Counted from the first letter of the stretch, positions 23,498-33,125 are shown. The stretch is 53,954 nt of DNA from Bacteroidaceae bacterium (GCA_017379075.1 JAFNXL010000044.1:1-53954); one strand, 5' to 3'. Notes: a model not told the origin generated them from the letters alone. A program made the numbers and translations.

Positions 23498-23944
23498 ATG
23501 GACAGCAACTTTATATGCAAACGCTTTCAAGAGCTTTCACTTGAAGAGTTGTACGAAATCCTACGTCTGCGCTCGGCTGTTTTTGTGGTCGAGCAGGATG
23601 CTGTCTATCAAGATCTGGACGACCTGGACCAAGACGCGCTTCACCTCAGACTATACAAAGACGGCCGTCTTGCCGCCTATGCCCGCATCCTGAAAGCGGG
23701 CACCTATCTGGACGAGGTGGCCATTGGACGCGTCATCGCCGTAGAGCGTGGTGTGGGTGACGGACTGGCCATTTTTACCAAAGCCATCCAGATTGCACAA
23801 GCGGAATTCGGAGCCGAGCGCATCAAGATTAGGGCGCAGCTCCAGGCGAAAGGCTTCTATGAAAAGACCGGTTTCCGATGTTGCGGAGAACCGTTCATGT
23901 ACGAAGGCCTTGTCCATGTAGACATGATGTGGAACAAGGAGTAA
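23498..23944 (+). CDS. elaA: GNAT N-acetyltransferase, ElaA type
   Basis: The 148-residue protein fits ElaA: ELYEILRLRSAVFVVEQDAVYQDLDDLDQDALHL at the start, then the acetyl-CoA-binding segment VAIGRVIAVERGVGDGLAIF, and AQLQAKGFYEKTGFRCCGEPF. Substrates of ElaA are not established. It is cytosolic and lies in a run of closely spaced plus-strand genes; the next gene (GH78) starts 30 bases after it. The Q/RxxGxG/A loop is slightly changed (RGVGDG). Confidence 0.88.
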   Translation: MDSNFICKRFQELSLEELYEILRLRSAVFVVEQDAVYQDLDDLDQDALHLRLYKDGRLAAYARILKAGTYLDEVAIGRVIAVERGVGDGLAIFTKAIQIAQAEFGAERIKIRAQLQAKGFYEKTGFRCCGEPFMYEGLVHVDMMWNKE

Positions 23945-23974
23945 GCACACAACATTATTAAAAAATCAAAAACC

Positions 23975-26900
23975 ATGAAAAAGACCATATTCTGCCTTCT
24001 GGCAAGTGTTATCGGCATGGGTAGTACCCAAGCTCAGTTGCAGGACGCCCTTTGGATAGGCACAAGCAAACCCTTCCTTTACGCTGATTATCTCCCCATA
24101 TTCCGTTATCATTGCACCTTGCAGCTGGATGCCAAGAGCCATTCCACGGACGCTTCCGTGCTGATTGGCGGAAACGATCCGCGCCTGATGAACCGTAACC
24201 TGAACATCCAGGGTGTGGAATGCCAAAGGGACAGCAGCTACATCCGCATAGAATATGACATCAAGCCCGTAGCCTCTGGCAAAAATGCCTGCATCCATGT
24301 CTATAGGGCTGGATATACGACAGGAGACCGACCGGACACCCCGCTCAAAACCTTTGAGATACCCGCCGACCTGCTCCCCGCAGATCAGGTCTACAATCCC
24401 CTTCAACTCCAGATAGAAGGCACGGCAAGCACACTCACCCTTCATGTAAACGGAAAGAGCGTGGGTCAGGTCGTGGTGAATCCGCACGGAAACAGCCACG
24501 ATTTCATTGGCTATCCCCAACTGGCCGAAATTGGCTATGCCATGCGTCCGGGTCAGAGAGCCGTCCTCTCTGGTGTGAAGGTAACACATCACCGCTCGCC
24601 CCAAGGCACGCTATATGCCGAGAAGAAGCCCCGTCGCATTGGAGGCAAGGAGGCGCAGCTCTTTCTTGCCGACCCCAGCAACGGCGGACTCCCCACGCTG
24701 AGAAGCCGCTTCAAGATAAAGAACAAAAAGATTAAGGAAGCCACCCTTTTCGCCACAGCACGAGGCATTTACGAAGTACAAATCAACGGACAAAAGGTGG
24801 GCACGGAATGGTATGCCCCCGGCATCTCGCAATACAACAAGACACATTATTACCAGCGCTACGAGGTGGACTCTCTTCTGCGCCAAGGCACAAACGAAAT
24901 CCGCATCCAGCTGGCTGAAGGATGGTGGATGGGATACGTCACCTATAGTATGACCAATTGGAACTTCTTCGGCGACCAGTTGGCGTTCCGCTCACGCTTG
25001 ATTGTGCGTTACGAAGACGGAGACTCCACCGTCCTCTGCACCCGTCCCCAAGGATGGGAAGTGTCCGTGGACGGACCCGTACAATACGCCAGCTTAATGA
25101 TGGGACAGGTTACCGACGCACGCCGCAAGCAGGCCAAATGGACACCGGCAGAGGAAATCACACTCCAGGGACATCTGCCTTCCGAAGGCGGCGGAACCAC
25201 ACCCAAGGTTGACGACTATTCCGCACAGCAAATGAGGCTGGCACAAAGCGCCGTACAGGCATACACACATCTCACCGCAAAAAGCATGACCGAGGTGCGC
25301 CCCGGTGTCTACGTCTATGACATGGGACAGAACATGGCCGGCGTGCCACGCATTCATCTGCCTGCCCTGCCCAAGGGAACGGAAGTGCGCCTGCGGTTTG
25401 CCGAGATGCTCTACCCCGACCTGCCGGCCTACAAGCCCAATGCCGGCACCATGATGCTGGAGAACATCCGTGCCGCCTTGTCGCAAGACCTCTTCATCAG
25501 CGATGGCAAGCCTTGCCTCCTGGAACCTCGTTTCACACAGCACGGCTACCGCTATCTGGAAATCACAGGCCTGCCCTCTCCCCTGCCCACGGACAGTGTC
25601 CAAAGCACCGTGGTAAGCAGCGTGCCGCGCTTCACCGCCCATTTCGAGTGTAGCAACCCCCTGGTCAACCGCCTTTGGGACAACATCCGGTGGAGCACGC
25701 TCGGCAACTTCATCTCCCTTCCCACCGACTGTCCTCAGCGCAACGAACGCATGGGATGGAGCGGCGACATCAACGTATACTCCCGCACAGCCACCTTCCT
25801 GTGGGACTGCAAAGAATTCCTGCGCAAGCATCTTCAATCCATGCGCGACATCCAACTTCCCGACGGACGCTTCCCCGACGTGGCACCCATCGGAGGCGGA
25901 TTCGGAGGCTTCCTCTGGGGTTCGGCAGGAATCGTTGTCCCCTGGGAACTCTGGCTCCACTATGGCGACCTCCAAGTCCTCTCGGAACACTACGATGCCA
26001 TGCTGCGCTATATCAACTATGTGGAAAAGGAATACATCGACCCATCCAGCGGACTCTTCACACAGAACAGACACGAGGCCAAGCTGGGCGACTGGCTCGG
26101 ACTCCAGGACGGCATGAACGACAAGAGCCTGCTCTTCGAAAGCTACTACATCTACTGCCTCGACATCATGCAGAACGCCGCACGCCTTCTGAACAAAAGT
26201 GCCGATGAAGCACGATTCGAAAGCACACTGGAGGCACGCAAGAAGTTCTTCATACAAACCTATCTCCACCCGCAAACCATGCGCACCATAGCCTCTGGCT
26301 TCGAGGGAAAGCTGAAGGGAACCCCCATCGACATACAGGGCAGCTACGTGCTTCCGCTCGCATTCGGCATTACCGAGGGCGAAAACCGCACCAAACTCTT
26401 CAACAATCTTGTGCACACAATTGAACGCACCAACACCACCGACACCAAGACCCAATGCCCGCCCTATTCCCTGATGACAGGCTTCATCACCACCTCGTGG
26501 ATAAGCCGCGTGCTCACCGACGGCGGACGCCCCGACGTGGCCTACCGCCTGTTGCAGAACACCGCCTACCCCTCGTGGCTCTATCCCGTCACCCAGGGCG
26601 CCACAACCATCTGGGAACGCCTCAACTCCTATACGCACACCGACGGATTCGGCGGCAACAACTCCATGAACTCCTTCAACCACTATTCCTTCGGTGCAGT
26701 GGGCCAATGGATGATAAACCGTTGCCTCGGCATTGAGCGCGACACCGAACAACCCGGATGGAAACACTTCCAACTGCGACCCATACCCGACCCCACAGGT
26801 GAGATGACCTTCGCACGCGGCCACTATGACAGCCCCTTCGGACGCATAGAAAGCAGTTGGACAAGGGAAAAGGACGGCACCATAACATACCGCTTCACCA

Positions 26901-26986
26901 TTCCGCACGGCACCACCGCAACCCTGATGCTCCCCGGAAAATCCCCTCAGGAAATCAAAGCAGGACATCACGAGTTCCGCCTTTGA
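23975..26986 (+). CDS. GH78 family alpha-L-rhamnosidase, secreted
   Basis: The 1003-residue protein has a signal peptide (MKKTIFCLLASVIGMGSTQAQ), an N-terminal laminin-G-like segment (to about 210), and the rhamnosidase N-terminal domain with YEVQINGQKVG and YAPGISQYNKTHYYQRYEV. Next come a concanavalin-like domain (VYDMGQNMAGVPRI), the (alpha/alpha)6 barrel with DCPQRNERMGWSGD and a catalytic Glu region, TTIWERLNSYTH, and a C-terminal beta-sandwich. GH78 enzymes cleave terminal alpha-L-rhamnose from pectin side chains, glycosides or bacterial polysaccharides. The TGA stop lies inside a TGAG heptamer array, and a strong terminator follows. Confidence 0.93.
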   Translation: MKKTIFCLLASVIGMGSTQAQLQDALWIGTSKPFLYADYLPIFRYHCTLQLDAKSHSTDASVLIGGNDPRLMNRNLNIQGVECQRDSSYIRIEYDIKPVASGKNACIHVYRAGYTTGDRPDTPLKTFEIPADLLPADQVYNPLQLQIEGTASTLTLHVNGKSVGQVVVNPHGNSHDFIGYPQLAEIGYAMRPGQRAVLSGVKVTHHRSPQGTLYAEKKPRRIGGKEAQLFLADPSNGGLPTLRSRFKIKNKKIKEATLFATARGIYEVQINGQKVGTEWYAPGISQYNKTHYYQRYEVDSLLRQGTNEIRIQLAEGWWMGYVTYSMTNWNFFGDQLAFRSRLIVRYEDGDSTVLCTRPQGWEVSVDGPVQYASLMMGQVTDARRKQAKWTPAEEITLQGHLPSEGGGTTPKVDDYSAQQMRLAQSAVQAYTHLTAKSMTEVRPGVYVYDMGQNMAGVPRIHLPALPKGTEVRLRFAEMLYPDLPAYKPNAGTMMLENIRAALSQDLFISDGKPCLLEPRFTQHGYRYLEITGLPSPLPTDSVQSTVVSSVPRFTAHFECSNPLVNRLWDNIRWSTLGNFISLPTDCPQRNERMGWSGDINVYSRTATFLWDCKEFLRKHLQSMRDIQLPDGRFPDVAPIGGGFGGFLWGSAGIVVPWELWLHYGDLQVLSEHYDAMLRYINYVEKEYIDPSSGLFTQNRHEAKLGDWLGLQDGMNDKSLLFESYYIYCLDIMQNAARLLNKSADEARFESTLEARKKFFIQTYLHPQTMRTIASGFEGKLKGTPIDIQGSYVLPLAFGITEGENRTKLFNNLVHTIERTNTTDTKTQCPPYSLMTGFITTSWISRVLTDGGRPDVAYRLLQNTAYPSWLYPVTQGATTIWERLNSYTHTDGFGGNNSMNSFNHYSFGAVGQWMINRCLGIERDTEQPGWKHFQLRPIPDPTGEMTFARGHYDSPFGRIESSWTREKDGTITYRFTIPHGTTATLMLPGKSPQEIKAGHHEFRL

Positions 26987-27031
26987 GCGTTGAGCCTTTG
27001 AGCTTTGAGTAATGAGTTGTGAGTTGTGAGT
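26982..27031. repeat. TGAG heptamer array overlapping the GH78 stop codon
   Basis: Seven units of the form NNTGAGY stand in tandem (period 7, one extra C at 26996), followed by T6. The first unit supplies the TGA stop. The same unit type overlaps the smalltalk stop at 731-766. Confidence 0.8.
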
Positions 27032-27072
27032 TTTTTAAGGTCTTATATCTCAATCATACATAATAAGAAATT

Positions 27073-27104
27073 GGGCTGGTTCTCCTGCGAGAACCAGCCC
27101 TTTT
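27073..27104 (+). terminator. Strong intrinsic terminator of the GH78 gene and intron target
   Basis: GGGCTGGTTCTC (27073-27084) pairs perfectly with GAGAACCAGCCC (27089-27100), 4-base loop, then TTTT. The group II intron begins 2-3 bases later. Before intron insertion it probably also served the convergent symporter gene. Confidence 0.95.
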
Positions 27105-27106
27105 AG

Positions 27107-29032
27107 GTACGCTCAGCATGAGTATTAGCTAACGGGTGTAAGTCCCGAGCGAGCCCTAATAGCGGGAATCGCATAGCCCAAGGCAAGGGTGTCCATCGTG
27201 AGGTGGAATCTGAAGGAAGCCGGCGGCAAACATCTGGTCTGACGAACAGAAACTTCATATAAGGCATATGCCCGTGGGTAAGGTTGCCTAACAAACCAAA
27301 GCCCAATAGCTATTCGGAACGAGTGGTGTAGATGGAGCAGACATAAGATGGAAAGTTAATGCCCTTATCTGAGGAGGTCTTATGGACATGGCGAATAGCA
27401 AGAGCAAAAGCCATGGAGCAAAACTAGCCGTAAGAAGTCAGCCGAGGTCATAGTAGTACTGATTTCAACACTCAGTACGAAGGACTGAACCAAATAATTA
27501 AGCGATAGTAATTGAAAGTTACCGTATGAAGGGTAGAATGCAGAAAACATTATCCCGTGTTAATGACTGGCCTCAAAGAACTAGGACGGAATCCGAATGG
27601 TATGAGGGAGTGCAGACTTTCATATGGATGACCGAAGTTGGCGTCGTGGAAGTTCCATTTGACAAAGAACACTTACTTGAAGTAATCCTTAGTCCCGACA
27701 ACCTAAACAAGGCTTATAAGACCGTAGTGAGTAATAAGGGCTGTGGAAGTGTTGACAAGATGTCGTGTGAAGAATTACTTCCATGGCTTCGCTCCAACAA
27801 GGATGAACTAATATGTTCTTTGCTTGACGGTAGTTACCGTCCCAATCCCGTCCGTAGGGTAGAAATACCCAAGGCTAATGGCAAGATGCGCCAGTTAGGA
27901 ATCCCCACCGTGGTTGACCGGCTGGTTCAGCAAGCCGTCAATCAGGCATTGATGCTCATTTACGAGCGTCAGTTTTCCAAACGCAGTTATGGTTTCCGTC
28001 CTTGCAAGAGCTGTCACCATGCTTTACGTGAAGCAAAGAATATAATAAGCGATGGCTACCACTATGTTGTAGACCTTGACTTAGAACGATTCTTTGACAC
28101 GGTAAACCACAGCAAACTCATTGAGATTCTTAGTCGCACGATAAAGGGCGGCAGAGTAATCAGCCTAATCCACAGATATCTTAAGAGCGGAGTTCTCGTA
28201 AAAGGTATGTTCCAATCAAGTGAAGAAGGTACTCCACAAGGCGGACCTCTCAGTCCTCTCCTGAGTAACATCATGCTTCATGAATTGGACAAGGAACTTG
28301 AACACAGAGGACACCCGTTTGTAAGATATGCTGACGATGCGCTGATATTCCGTAAATCCAAACATGCTGCTAATCGTGTGCGTAAATCAATCAGTTGTTT
28401 TATTGAAAACCTCCTTTATCTCAAAGTAAATCAAGAGAAGACCGCGGTTTCCTACGTCCAAGGCATAAAATACCTTGGCTATTCTTTCCGTGTATCCAAA
28501 GGTAAATGCTCTCTGAGAGTTCACTCCAAATCCAAGACAAAGTTGAAATCAAAACTAAAAGAATTGACCAAACGCAGTAATGGATGGAGCTATGAGAAGA
28601 GAAAGCAGAAGCAGAAACAGAATGAATACATACGCGGATGGGTGGGTTACTTTTACTTGGCTGAGATGAAACGGTTGTGTATAGAAACAGACGAATGGTT
28701 ACGTCGCAGAATCCGAATGTGCATATGGAAGTCTTGGAAGAAAACCAAGACAAAGGTAGCCAACCTCATAAGGTGTGGTATAGAGAAGTATCAAGCCTAT
28801 CAATGGGGAAATACACGTAAGGGCTATTGGCGCATAGCAGATAGCTGGATACTGACACGCGCAATATCCAATATGTCCTTAAAGAGGGCAGGTTACCCAT
28901 GCTTGACGGATTTGTATTTCAACTGGAACCCAAAATAGGAAGCGCCGTATGCCGAACGGCACGTACGGTGGTGTGAGAGGTCGGAAAACGAAAGTAGGAA
29001 GAAAACTACTTCGTTTTCCTCCTACTCGATTT
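27107..29032 (+). mobile_element. Group II intron (about 1.9 kb)
   Basis: The element runs from about GTACGCTCAGC at 27107 to about CCTACTCGATTTAC near 29032. It has about 420 bases of domain I-III RNA, an ORF for a reverse transcriptase, a catalytic domain V hairpin at about 28941-28974 (AGCGCCGTATGCC-GAAC-GGCACGTACGGTGGT) with the AGC triad, and a domain VI stem (GGAAAACGAA..GTAG with CTAC..TTCGTTTTCC, about 28983-29023). The site directly behind a terminator hairpin is typical of class C introns. The exact 3' boundary is an estimate. It is self-contained and appears intact. Confidence 0.88.
27526..28938 (+). CDS. ltrA: Group II intron reverse transcriptase/maturase
   Basis: The 470-residue protein has all RT blocks: NKGCGSVDKMSCEEL, RRVEIPKANGKMRQLGIPTVVDR, SYGFRPCKSCHHAL, DLDLERFFDTVNH, EGTPQGGPLSPLLSNIML and the catalytic YADD in FVRYADDALIF. 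The maturase (GIIM) domain follows (YIRGWVGYFYLAEMKRL, RRRIRMCIWKSWKK, NTRKGYWRIADS). No HNH endonuclease domain follows, so target-primed insertion would rely on replication-fork DNA. It helps the intron RNA splice and copies it into DNA. A start at Met5 (27538) is also possible. Confidence 0.95.
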   Translation: MKGRMQKTLSRVNDWPQRTRTESEWYEGVQTFIWMTEVGVVEVPFDKEHLLEVILSPDNLNKAYKTVVSNKGCGSVDKMSCEELLPWLRSNKDELICSLLDGSYRPNPVRRVEIPKANGKMRQLGIPTVVDRLVQQAVNQALMLIYERQFSKRSYGFRPCKSCHHALREAKNIISDGYHYVVDLDLERFFDTVNHSKLIEILSRTIKGGRVISLIHRYLKSGVLVKGMFQSSEEGTPQGGPLSPLLSNIMLHELDKELEHRGHPFVRYADDALIFRKSKHAANRVRKSISCFIENLLYLKVNQEKTAVSYVQGIKYLGYSFRVSKGKCSLRVHSKSKTKLKSKLKELTKRSNGWSYEKRKQKQKQNEYIRGWVGYFYLAEMKRLCIETDEWLRRRIRMCIWKSWKKTKTKVANLIRCGIEKYQAYQWGNTRKGYWRIADSWILTRAISNMSLKRAGYPCLTDLYFNWNPK

Positions 29033-29059
29033 ACCTTTATAGTCGCAAAGCATAATCAA

Positions 29060-31249
29060 TTAAGGCTGTCCAGTAAAGAATTTAGAAGTTGCCTTTATAA
29101 ATTGCTCTATGCTTGGAATGAACGCAATGCAGAAAAGCAACAGATATGTTAAGAAGAGGACAAGAGCCTTTATCTTGTTGTCATTCTGTACTCTGCTTCT
29201 TACATTTTCACAAACGAAATATGAAACCAAAGCACTGGTTTGTCGACATAAAGCACACCAGGACAAGCTGAACAAGGCCGCAATCATGAGACCGGCCAAG
29301 CCCGTTGGTATTTCATTGATTGCACTTGAGGGCAACAACATTGAGATGTCTTGTATGTATATTGGGAAAACTGAGACATTACCTTTATAATAATGATGAA
29401 TCAATACGCCCAGCAAACAAAAAAACACACATCCAATCAATGACAACAAATAACCACCAAAAATGGTCTTTTTAATTTCGTTTTCAGAATTTTGCATATT
29501 ATCCATTACACGGCGAACTACTACCCTATCTACAGACAATATGGGCAAAAGGCATAAACAGATTACAGCGAATGGCATTGATGTCACATCATTAAAACTC
29601 ATCTCAAAAGATGGGAGCCCATCAATCTTTACACCCAACAAACAAATACAGCCAATGGCAATTACTGCAATGATGAAGAACTGCAACGCATCAAACAGGT
29701 GTGAAGTTTTTCGGTCTCCAATGAAACAGGAAACAAAAGGTATAAGTCCTACCATGAAGACTACATATTCCCATTGCAACCCTGTTGACTGGGCTATAAT
29801 ATAAGCCGGAAGTAAAAGCCAAGCCAACATACGAAGCAACAATGACAAGATAAAAACTGAAGCGCAGAACTTGTTGGAAGAATAGATAGAATTACAATTC
29901 TTTTTAAAAGATTTGCGCACCACATATTGAGTGACAAATAAGAATACGGTGGCTGAAACGACATAAGGCATCAACAGATTAGCCCCAAAAGCAAAAGCAG
30001 ACAGTGGCAAAAACCATACAGCAACACCACCATAAGTGGCCATATACAAGGATATGCTGTTCATCCACTTATTATTAAAGGGTGGCATCTCAAACTTATC
30101 ACCTTTCTTGCGAACAAAAAATGCCAGGGAAATAAACAAAACAGCGAAAAATGCCAGAACGATGTGGTCGATTACAGCAAACCGCTTATCGTTCACAATC
30201 TCCACACAAGTAACTTGCTCGGAACAAACACCGTTATTTACTTCACCTCCGCTCAGAAACCAGAAACCATCAATTTTCGAAAATCCGGCATAAAGTCGGG
30301 CCAAATCAGTGTTTCCCTGAATATGGTTCCATGAATCTGTATATGTGTTATACAAAAGTACATCTTGTTGAAGGAAAGGGTTATCTCTTGAATCAATATA
30401 GCTGCCATTTTTATCACATTCTATGATAGTTGCGGCCGAAGCACAATCTGATGCGCCACCAATAACGGCAATCGTTGCACACCCCAAATTAAATGAACGG
30501 GCACCAATGGTAGGCAACAGCTCTATTGACCGACTGTCCCAATTCAGTTCATGCCATTCATTTGTTGCGAGATTCATACATATTCCATTGCGATGAATAA
30601 ATAAAGAATCAGAAGAGTCAGCAGAAGAATATCCACCAAAAACGTATAAGGAACGGCCATACTTGCCATCCTGAACAGCAGCGACAGACTGAACACGAGC
30701 TTTTCCTGGAATGGTTCCTATATGTTCCCAAGCTGTTCCATTGGGCCACTCCAAACGGTAGATATCAAAGTTAGGAATGCTGTCAGATAGTCCGCCAAGT
30801 GTGTAGATATACCCATTATCAAATGCCGCTACATTATTGTGCAAGGGTTTGGGCAAACGAGGTAAAGTCTGGCGAGATCCACGGTCATATTGCCATTTGG
30901 AAAAACTGTTTTCACGATGAGTTACCCGTCTGGACAAAAAGACTTCCGCCAAAGACGTTTTACCGTCATAGGCACCTCCCACACCTACCGTACCTTGAGG
31001 AACTTCAACCGAAGCGCCCATCGCATACCCTTGGATATTTTTCTCAACTAATTGAGTGTTTTTATTAACCGAGTAATTATATCCTCCCCAAGTCCACAAC
31101 TGTCCGTTTAGCTCTCCATAGAAATGTCCTGAAACTGGCTGGGACATAGGCACTACGGGAGTGGTATAAACTTTATATTCTGCAAAAACAAGGCCACTCA
31201 ACACGAATGACAACAACAAAATGTATAATCTTTTCAAAGTCAATAACAT
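29060..31249 (-). CDS. Kelch (NanM-like) domain fused to a sodium:solute symporter
   Basis: The protein is 729 residues from ATG at 31249. It has a signal peptide (LKRLYILLLSFVLSGLVFA), a six-bladed Kelch-type propeller to about residue 370 (LWTWGGYNYS, YIYTLGGLSDS, LYVFGGYSS, FWFLSGGEV), then about ten or eleven membrane helices resembling the SSS transporter family. The propeller resembles the cyclically permuted mutarotase group that includes NanM, the sialic acid epimerase. The fusion would convert the sugar anomer in the periplasm and import it with sodium. No other sialic acid genes are nearby. The transporter part looks shorter than the usual 13 helices. Codon use is more AT-rich than its neighbours. 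Confidence 0.75.
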   Translation of the reverse strand: MLLTLKRLYILLLSFVLSGLVFAEYKVYTTPVVPMSQPVSGHFYGELNGQLWTWGGYNYSVNKNTQLVEKNIQGYAMGASVEVPQGTVGVGGAYDGKTSLAEVFLSRRVTHRENSFSKWQYDRGSRQTLPRLPKPLHNNVAAFDNGYIYTLGGLSDSIPNFDIYRLEWPNGTAWEHIGTIPGKARVQSVAAVQDGKYGRSLYVFGGYSSADSSDSLFIHRNGICMNLATNEWHELNWDSRSIELLPTIGARSFNLGCATIAVIGGASDCASAATIIECDKNGSYIDSRDNPFLQQDVLLYNTYTDSWNHIQGNTDLARLYAGFSKIDGFWFLSGGEVNNGVCSEQVTCVEIVNDKRFAVIDHIVLAFFAVLFISLAFFVRKKGDKFEMPPFNNKWMNSISLYMATYGGVAVWFLPLSAFAFGANLLMPYVVSATVFLFVTQYVVRKSFKKNCNSIYSSNKFCASVFILSLLLRMLAWLLLPAYIIAQSTGLQWEYVVFMVGLIPFVSCFIGDRKTSHLFDALQFFIIAVIAIGCICLLGVKIDGLPSFEMSFNDVTSMPFAVICLCLLPILSVDRVVVRRVMDNMQNSENEIKKTIFGGYLLSLIGCVFFCLLGVLIHHYYKGNVSVFPIYIQDISMLLPSSAINEIPTGLAGLMIAALFSLSWCALCRQTSALVSYFVCENVRSRVQNDNKIKALVLFLTYLLLFCIAFIPSIEQFIKATSKFFTGQP

Positions 31250-31446
31250 ATTTATAATTATGTAATAATTCTTAATCTCTACATCTTTTTGCAAATAAAA
31301 TACGCCCTCATCAATCTAACGATAATTACAATAATATATATGAGTAATATTGTACAGAAAAGGGGGATAAATTCGCTTATTTTTGTACAAATATACACGA
31401 TTATCCCCACAAATCAAAAATATTAGAACAAAAAAGACTGGAAAAA

Positions 31447-31477
31447 TTTGTTATATCAAAAAAAAGATGTAATTTTG
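31447..31477 (+). promoter_or_regulatory. Consensus promoter of tRNA-Thr
   Basis: TTTG (31447-31450), exactly 19 bases, TAATTTTG (31470-31477), 21 bases before the mature tRNA 5' end. Confidence 0.85.
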
Positions 31478-31498
31478 CACTCGCTAAGACAAAATGTT

Positions 31499-31570
<72 letters not shown>

Positions 31571-31574
31571 CAGA

Positions 31575-31602
31575 AATCCGCACAATTTGTGCGGATTTTT
31601 TG
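31575..31602 (+). terminator. Terminator of tRNA-Thr
   Basis: AATCCGCAC (31575-31583) pairs with GTGCGGATT (31589-31597) around a 5-base loop, followed by T6. It lies 15 bases before the end of the convergent fimbrillin-like gene. Confidence 0.93.
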
Positions 31603-31616
31603 TATACACAACAGGC

Positions 31617-32576
31617 TTATTCCTGATTATTATTCGTTTCAGCACCGCCCAGATCAAATTCGGCATTTATAACTTCATCTGTCCAAGGATTTATATTAAC
31701 TTGTGCGTTCTGATAGTATATAATTGTATTCCAACCAGTTTTAAATGCGACACGTTTACCCTTACTACAACAAGCAGAGGTCTCTGTCTTGAAAGTATGT
31801 TCACCTGTACTATTAGCCACAGTTAGATGGATAGGCATGGTTCCAGTTTCATTTGCATAAGGGTAAACAATTGTTTCTTCAACACTCCAATTGTATGTGC
31901 CATTTTCATTTTGTTCCGAACCTTTTACCAGGGCCAACGTTTGCGACTGCGTATTACCTAAAATAGTACCGTCAAATTTAAATTTATTGGCCTGTTTGGG
32001 CAAAGTCACAGTTATATCAGTAACGTCTAATGGTACGTTTTCTATCAAGAAAGCAGCTTTTGCCATGATATGATCAACATTAACAACAACGTTGTATGTC
32101 ATCTGGCTAGCATCTACAGATATATCTTGTTTTCCTAAACATATATCTTTTACTGAACACATATACAGTTCTGTATCCAATGTTATAGGCCCCTGGTACA
32201 ATTCTGTATCTTTTGTTGTTTGCGGATACTCATCTATAAACCAACCCGTAACACAATATATCGAATAATTACCTGTTTTGTCTGCCTCTTCAAAAGTAGT
32301 TGTCATATTATCGCCAAGAGCGTTTCCTCTGTTGTAAATAGCATTACCATTACTGTCAAAAAGATAACACATGAATATGGGGTCAGTCGCCCCAATGGCT
32401 TTTGTTGAAACTGTCCAAGGATCACTAATATACACCTGTGGTTTTATAACGAATCGTATATCATTATTAGAGTCGGGTTCTATGCCAGAGAAATGATTAG
32501 TACAAGAAACACTAAAAGCTGAAACACAAACAATTACTAAAAAACATTTCGATTTAAATAAAAAATTAGTCTTCAT
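31617..32576 (-). CDS. Fimbrillin-like (FimB/Mfa2 type) lipoprotein
   Basis: The 319-residue protein has a lipoprotein signal ending FSVSC (Cys about residue 25). After a short linker it shows the two-domain beta fold pattern of Bacteroidales fimbrial proteins: a VDHIMAKAAFLIENVPLDVTDITVTLPKQANKF strand-helix region in the middle and a last segment KTGWNTIIYYQNAQVNINPWTDEVINAEFDLGG. FimB/Mfa2 proteins anchor and cap fimbriae on the outer membrane; fimbrillin-family lipoproteins are close alternatives. No fimbrial shaft gene is adjacent, so it may be a lone surface lipoprotein. It is AT-rich. A TATCTTTG element is upstream. Confidence 0.7.
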   Translation of the reverse strand: MKTNFLFKSKCFLVIVCVSAFSVSCTNHFSGIEPDSNNDIRFVIKPQVYISDPWTVSTKAIGATDPIFMCYLFDSNGNAIYNRGNALGDNMTTTFEEADKTGNYSIYCVTGWFIDEYPQTTKDTELYQGPITLDTELYMCSVKDICLGKQDISVDASQMTYNVVVNVDHIMAKAAFLIENVPLDVTDITVTLPKQANKFKFDGTILGNTQSQTLALVKGSEQNENGTYNWSVEETIVYPYANETGTMPIHLTVANSTGEHTFKTETSACCSKGKRVAFKTGWNTIIYYQNAQVNINPWTDEVINAEFDLGGAETNNNQE

Positions 32577-32619
32577 AGATTTATTGATTTATAAGTTTAT
32601 GATTATTACCTTTTTTCTA

Positions 32620-32627
32620 CAAAGATA
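32620..32627 (-). promoter_or_regulatory. -7 element of the fimbrillin-like gene
   Basis: The minus strand reads TATCTTTG, matching TAnnTTTG, 43 bases before the ATG. The rest of the gap (32628-33117) is AT-rich and I see no gene in it; an AACTTTG near 32770 could be another weak promoter. Confidence 0.55.
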
Positions 32628-33117
32628 GGTTTTTATTTTATAATAATAAAATGTTTTATTGAAAAATTTTATCACTACTGCCCAATGAAAGTTGGCTGAC
32701 AGTTATTTTAAATGATTGAAATATAACATATTAAGCAAATTATTGAAATAAAACGAACTTGAATCCGCAACTTTGTAATACCAATTCAATTGACTGATAA
32801 GTTCCCCCAAAATACGTTTTTGGCCAATTTACGGCTTTTGTAAACAGAACCCTATTCAACACTAGAATCACAAATATGACAGCAATTGTTATGTAGGCCT
32901 AAATTTACTGGTTGGAATCAGATGCTTGATCACTGTCAAAGAACACGATTATCCTAATTTTGAAGGGCTAATTGATTAATTATTAACTCATCCATTTTTA
33001 TTAGACACTTAATGAATTAATGTTTAACTACAGTAAAATTGGTGCCACGGACAGTTAAATTGGTTAAAATGAACAACAATTATTACTTATATTTCATGAA
33101 ATGATGAAGAAGATACG

Positions 33118-33125
33118 TAACTTTG
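33118..33125 (+). promoter_or_regulatory. -7 element of the RND efflux operon
   Basis: TAACTTTG matches TAnnTTTG and lies 71 bases before ATG 33197. A TTTC at 33092-33095 stands at the -33 position. Confidence 0.6.

Noticed and set aside
25094-26971. 625-codon minus-strand open frame opposite the GH78 gene
   Set aside because: Shadow of the rhamnosidase codons; the rhamnosidase frame has a signal peptide and family motifs, the antisense frame has none.
32661-32720. Text resembling the end of a transposase gene on the minus strand (CAGCCAACTTTCATTGGGCAG)
   Set aside because: No open frame extends upstream and no inverted-repeat ends were found, so an IS remnant cannot be supported.
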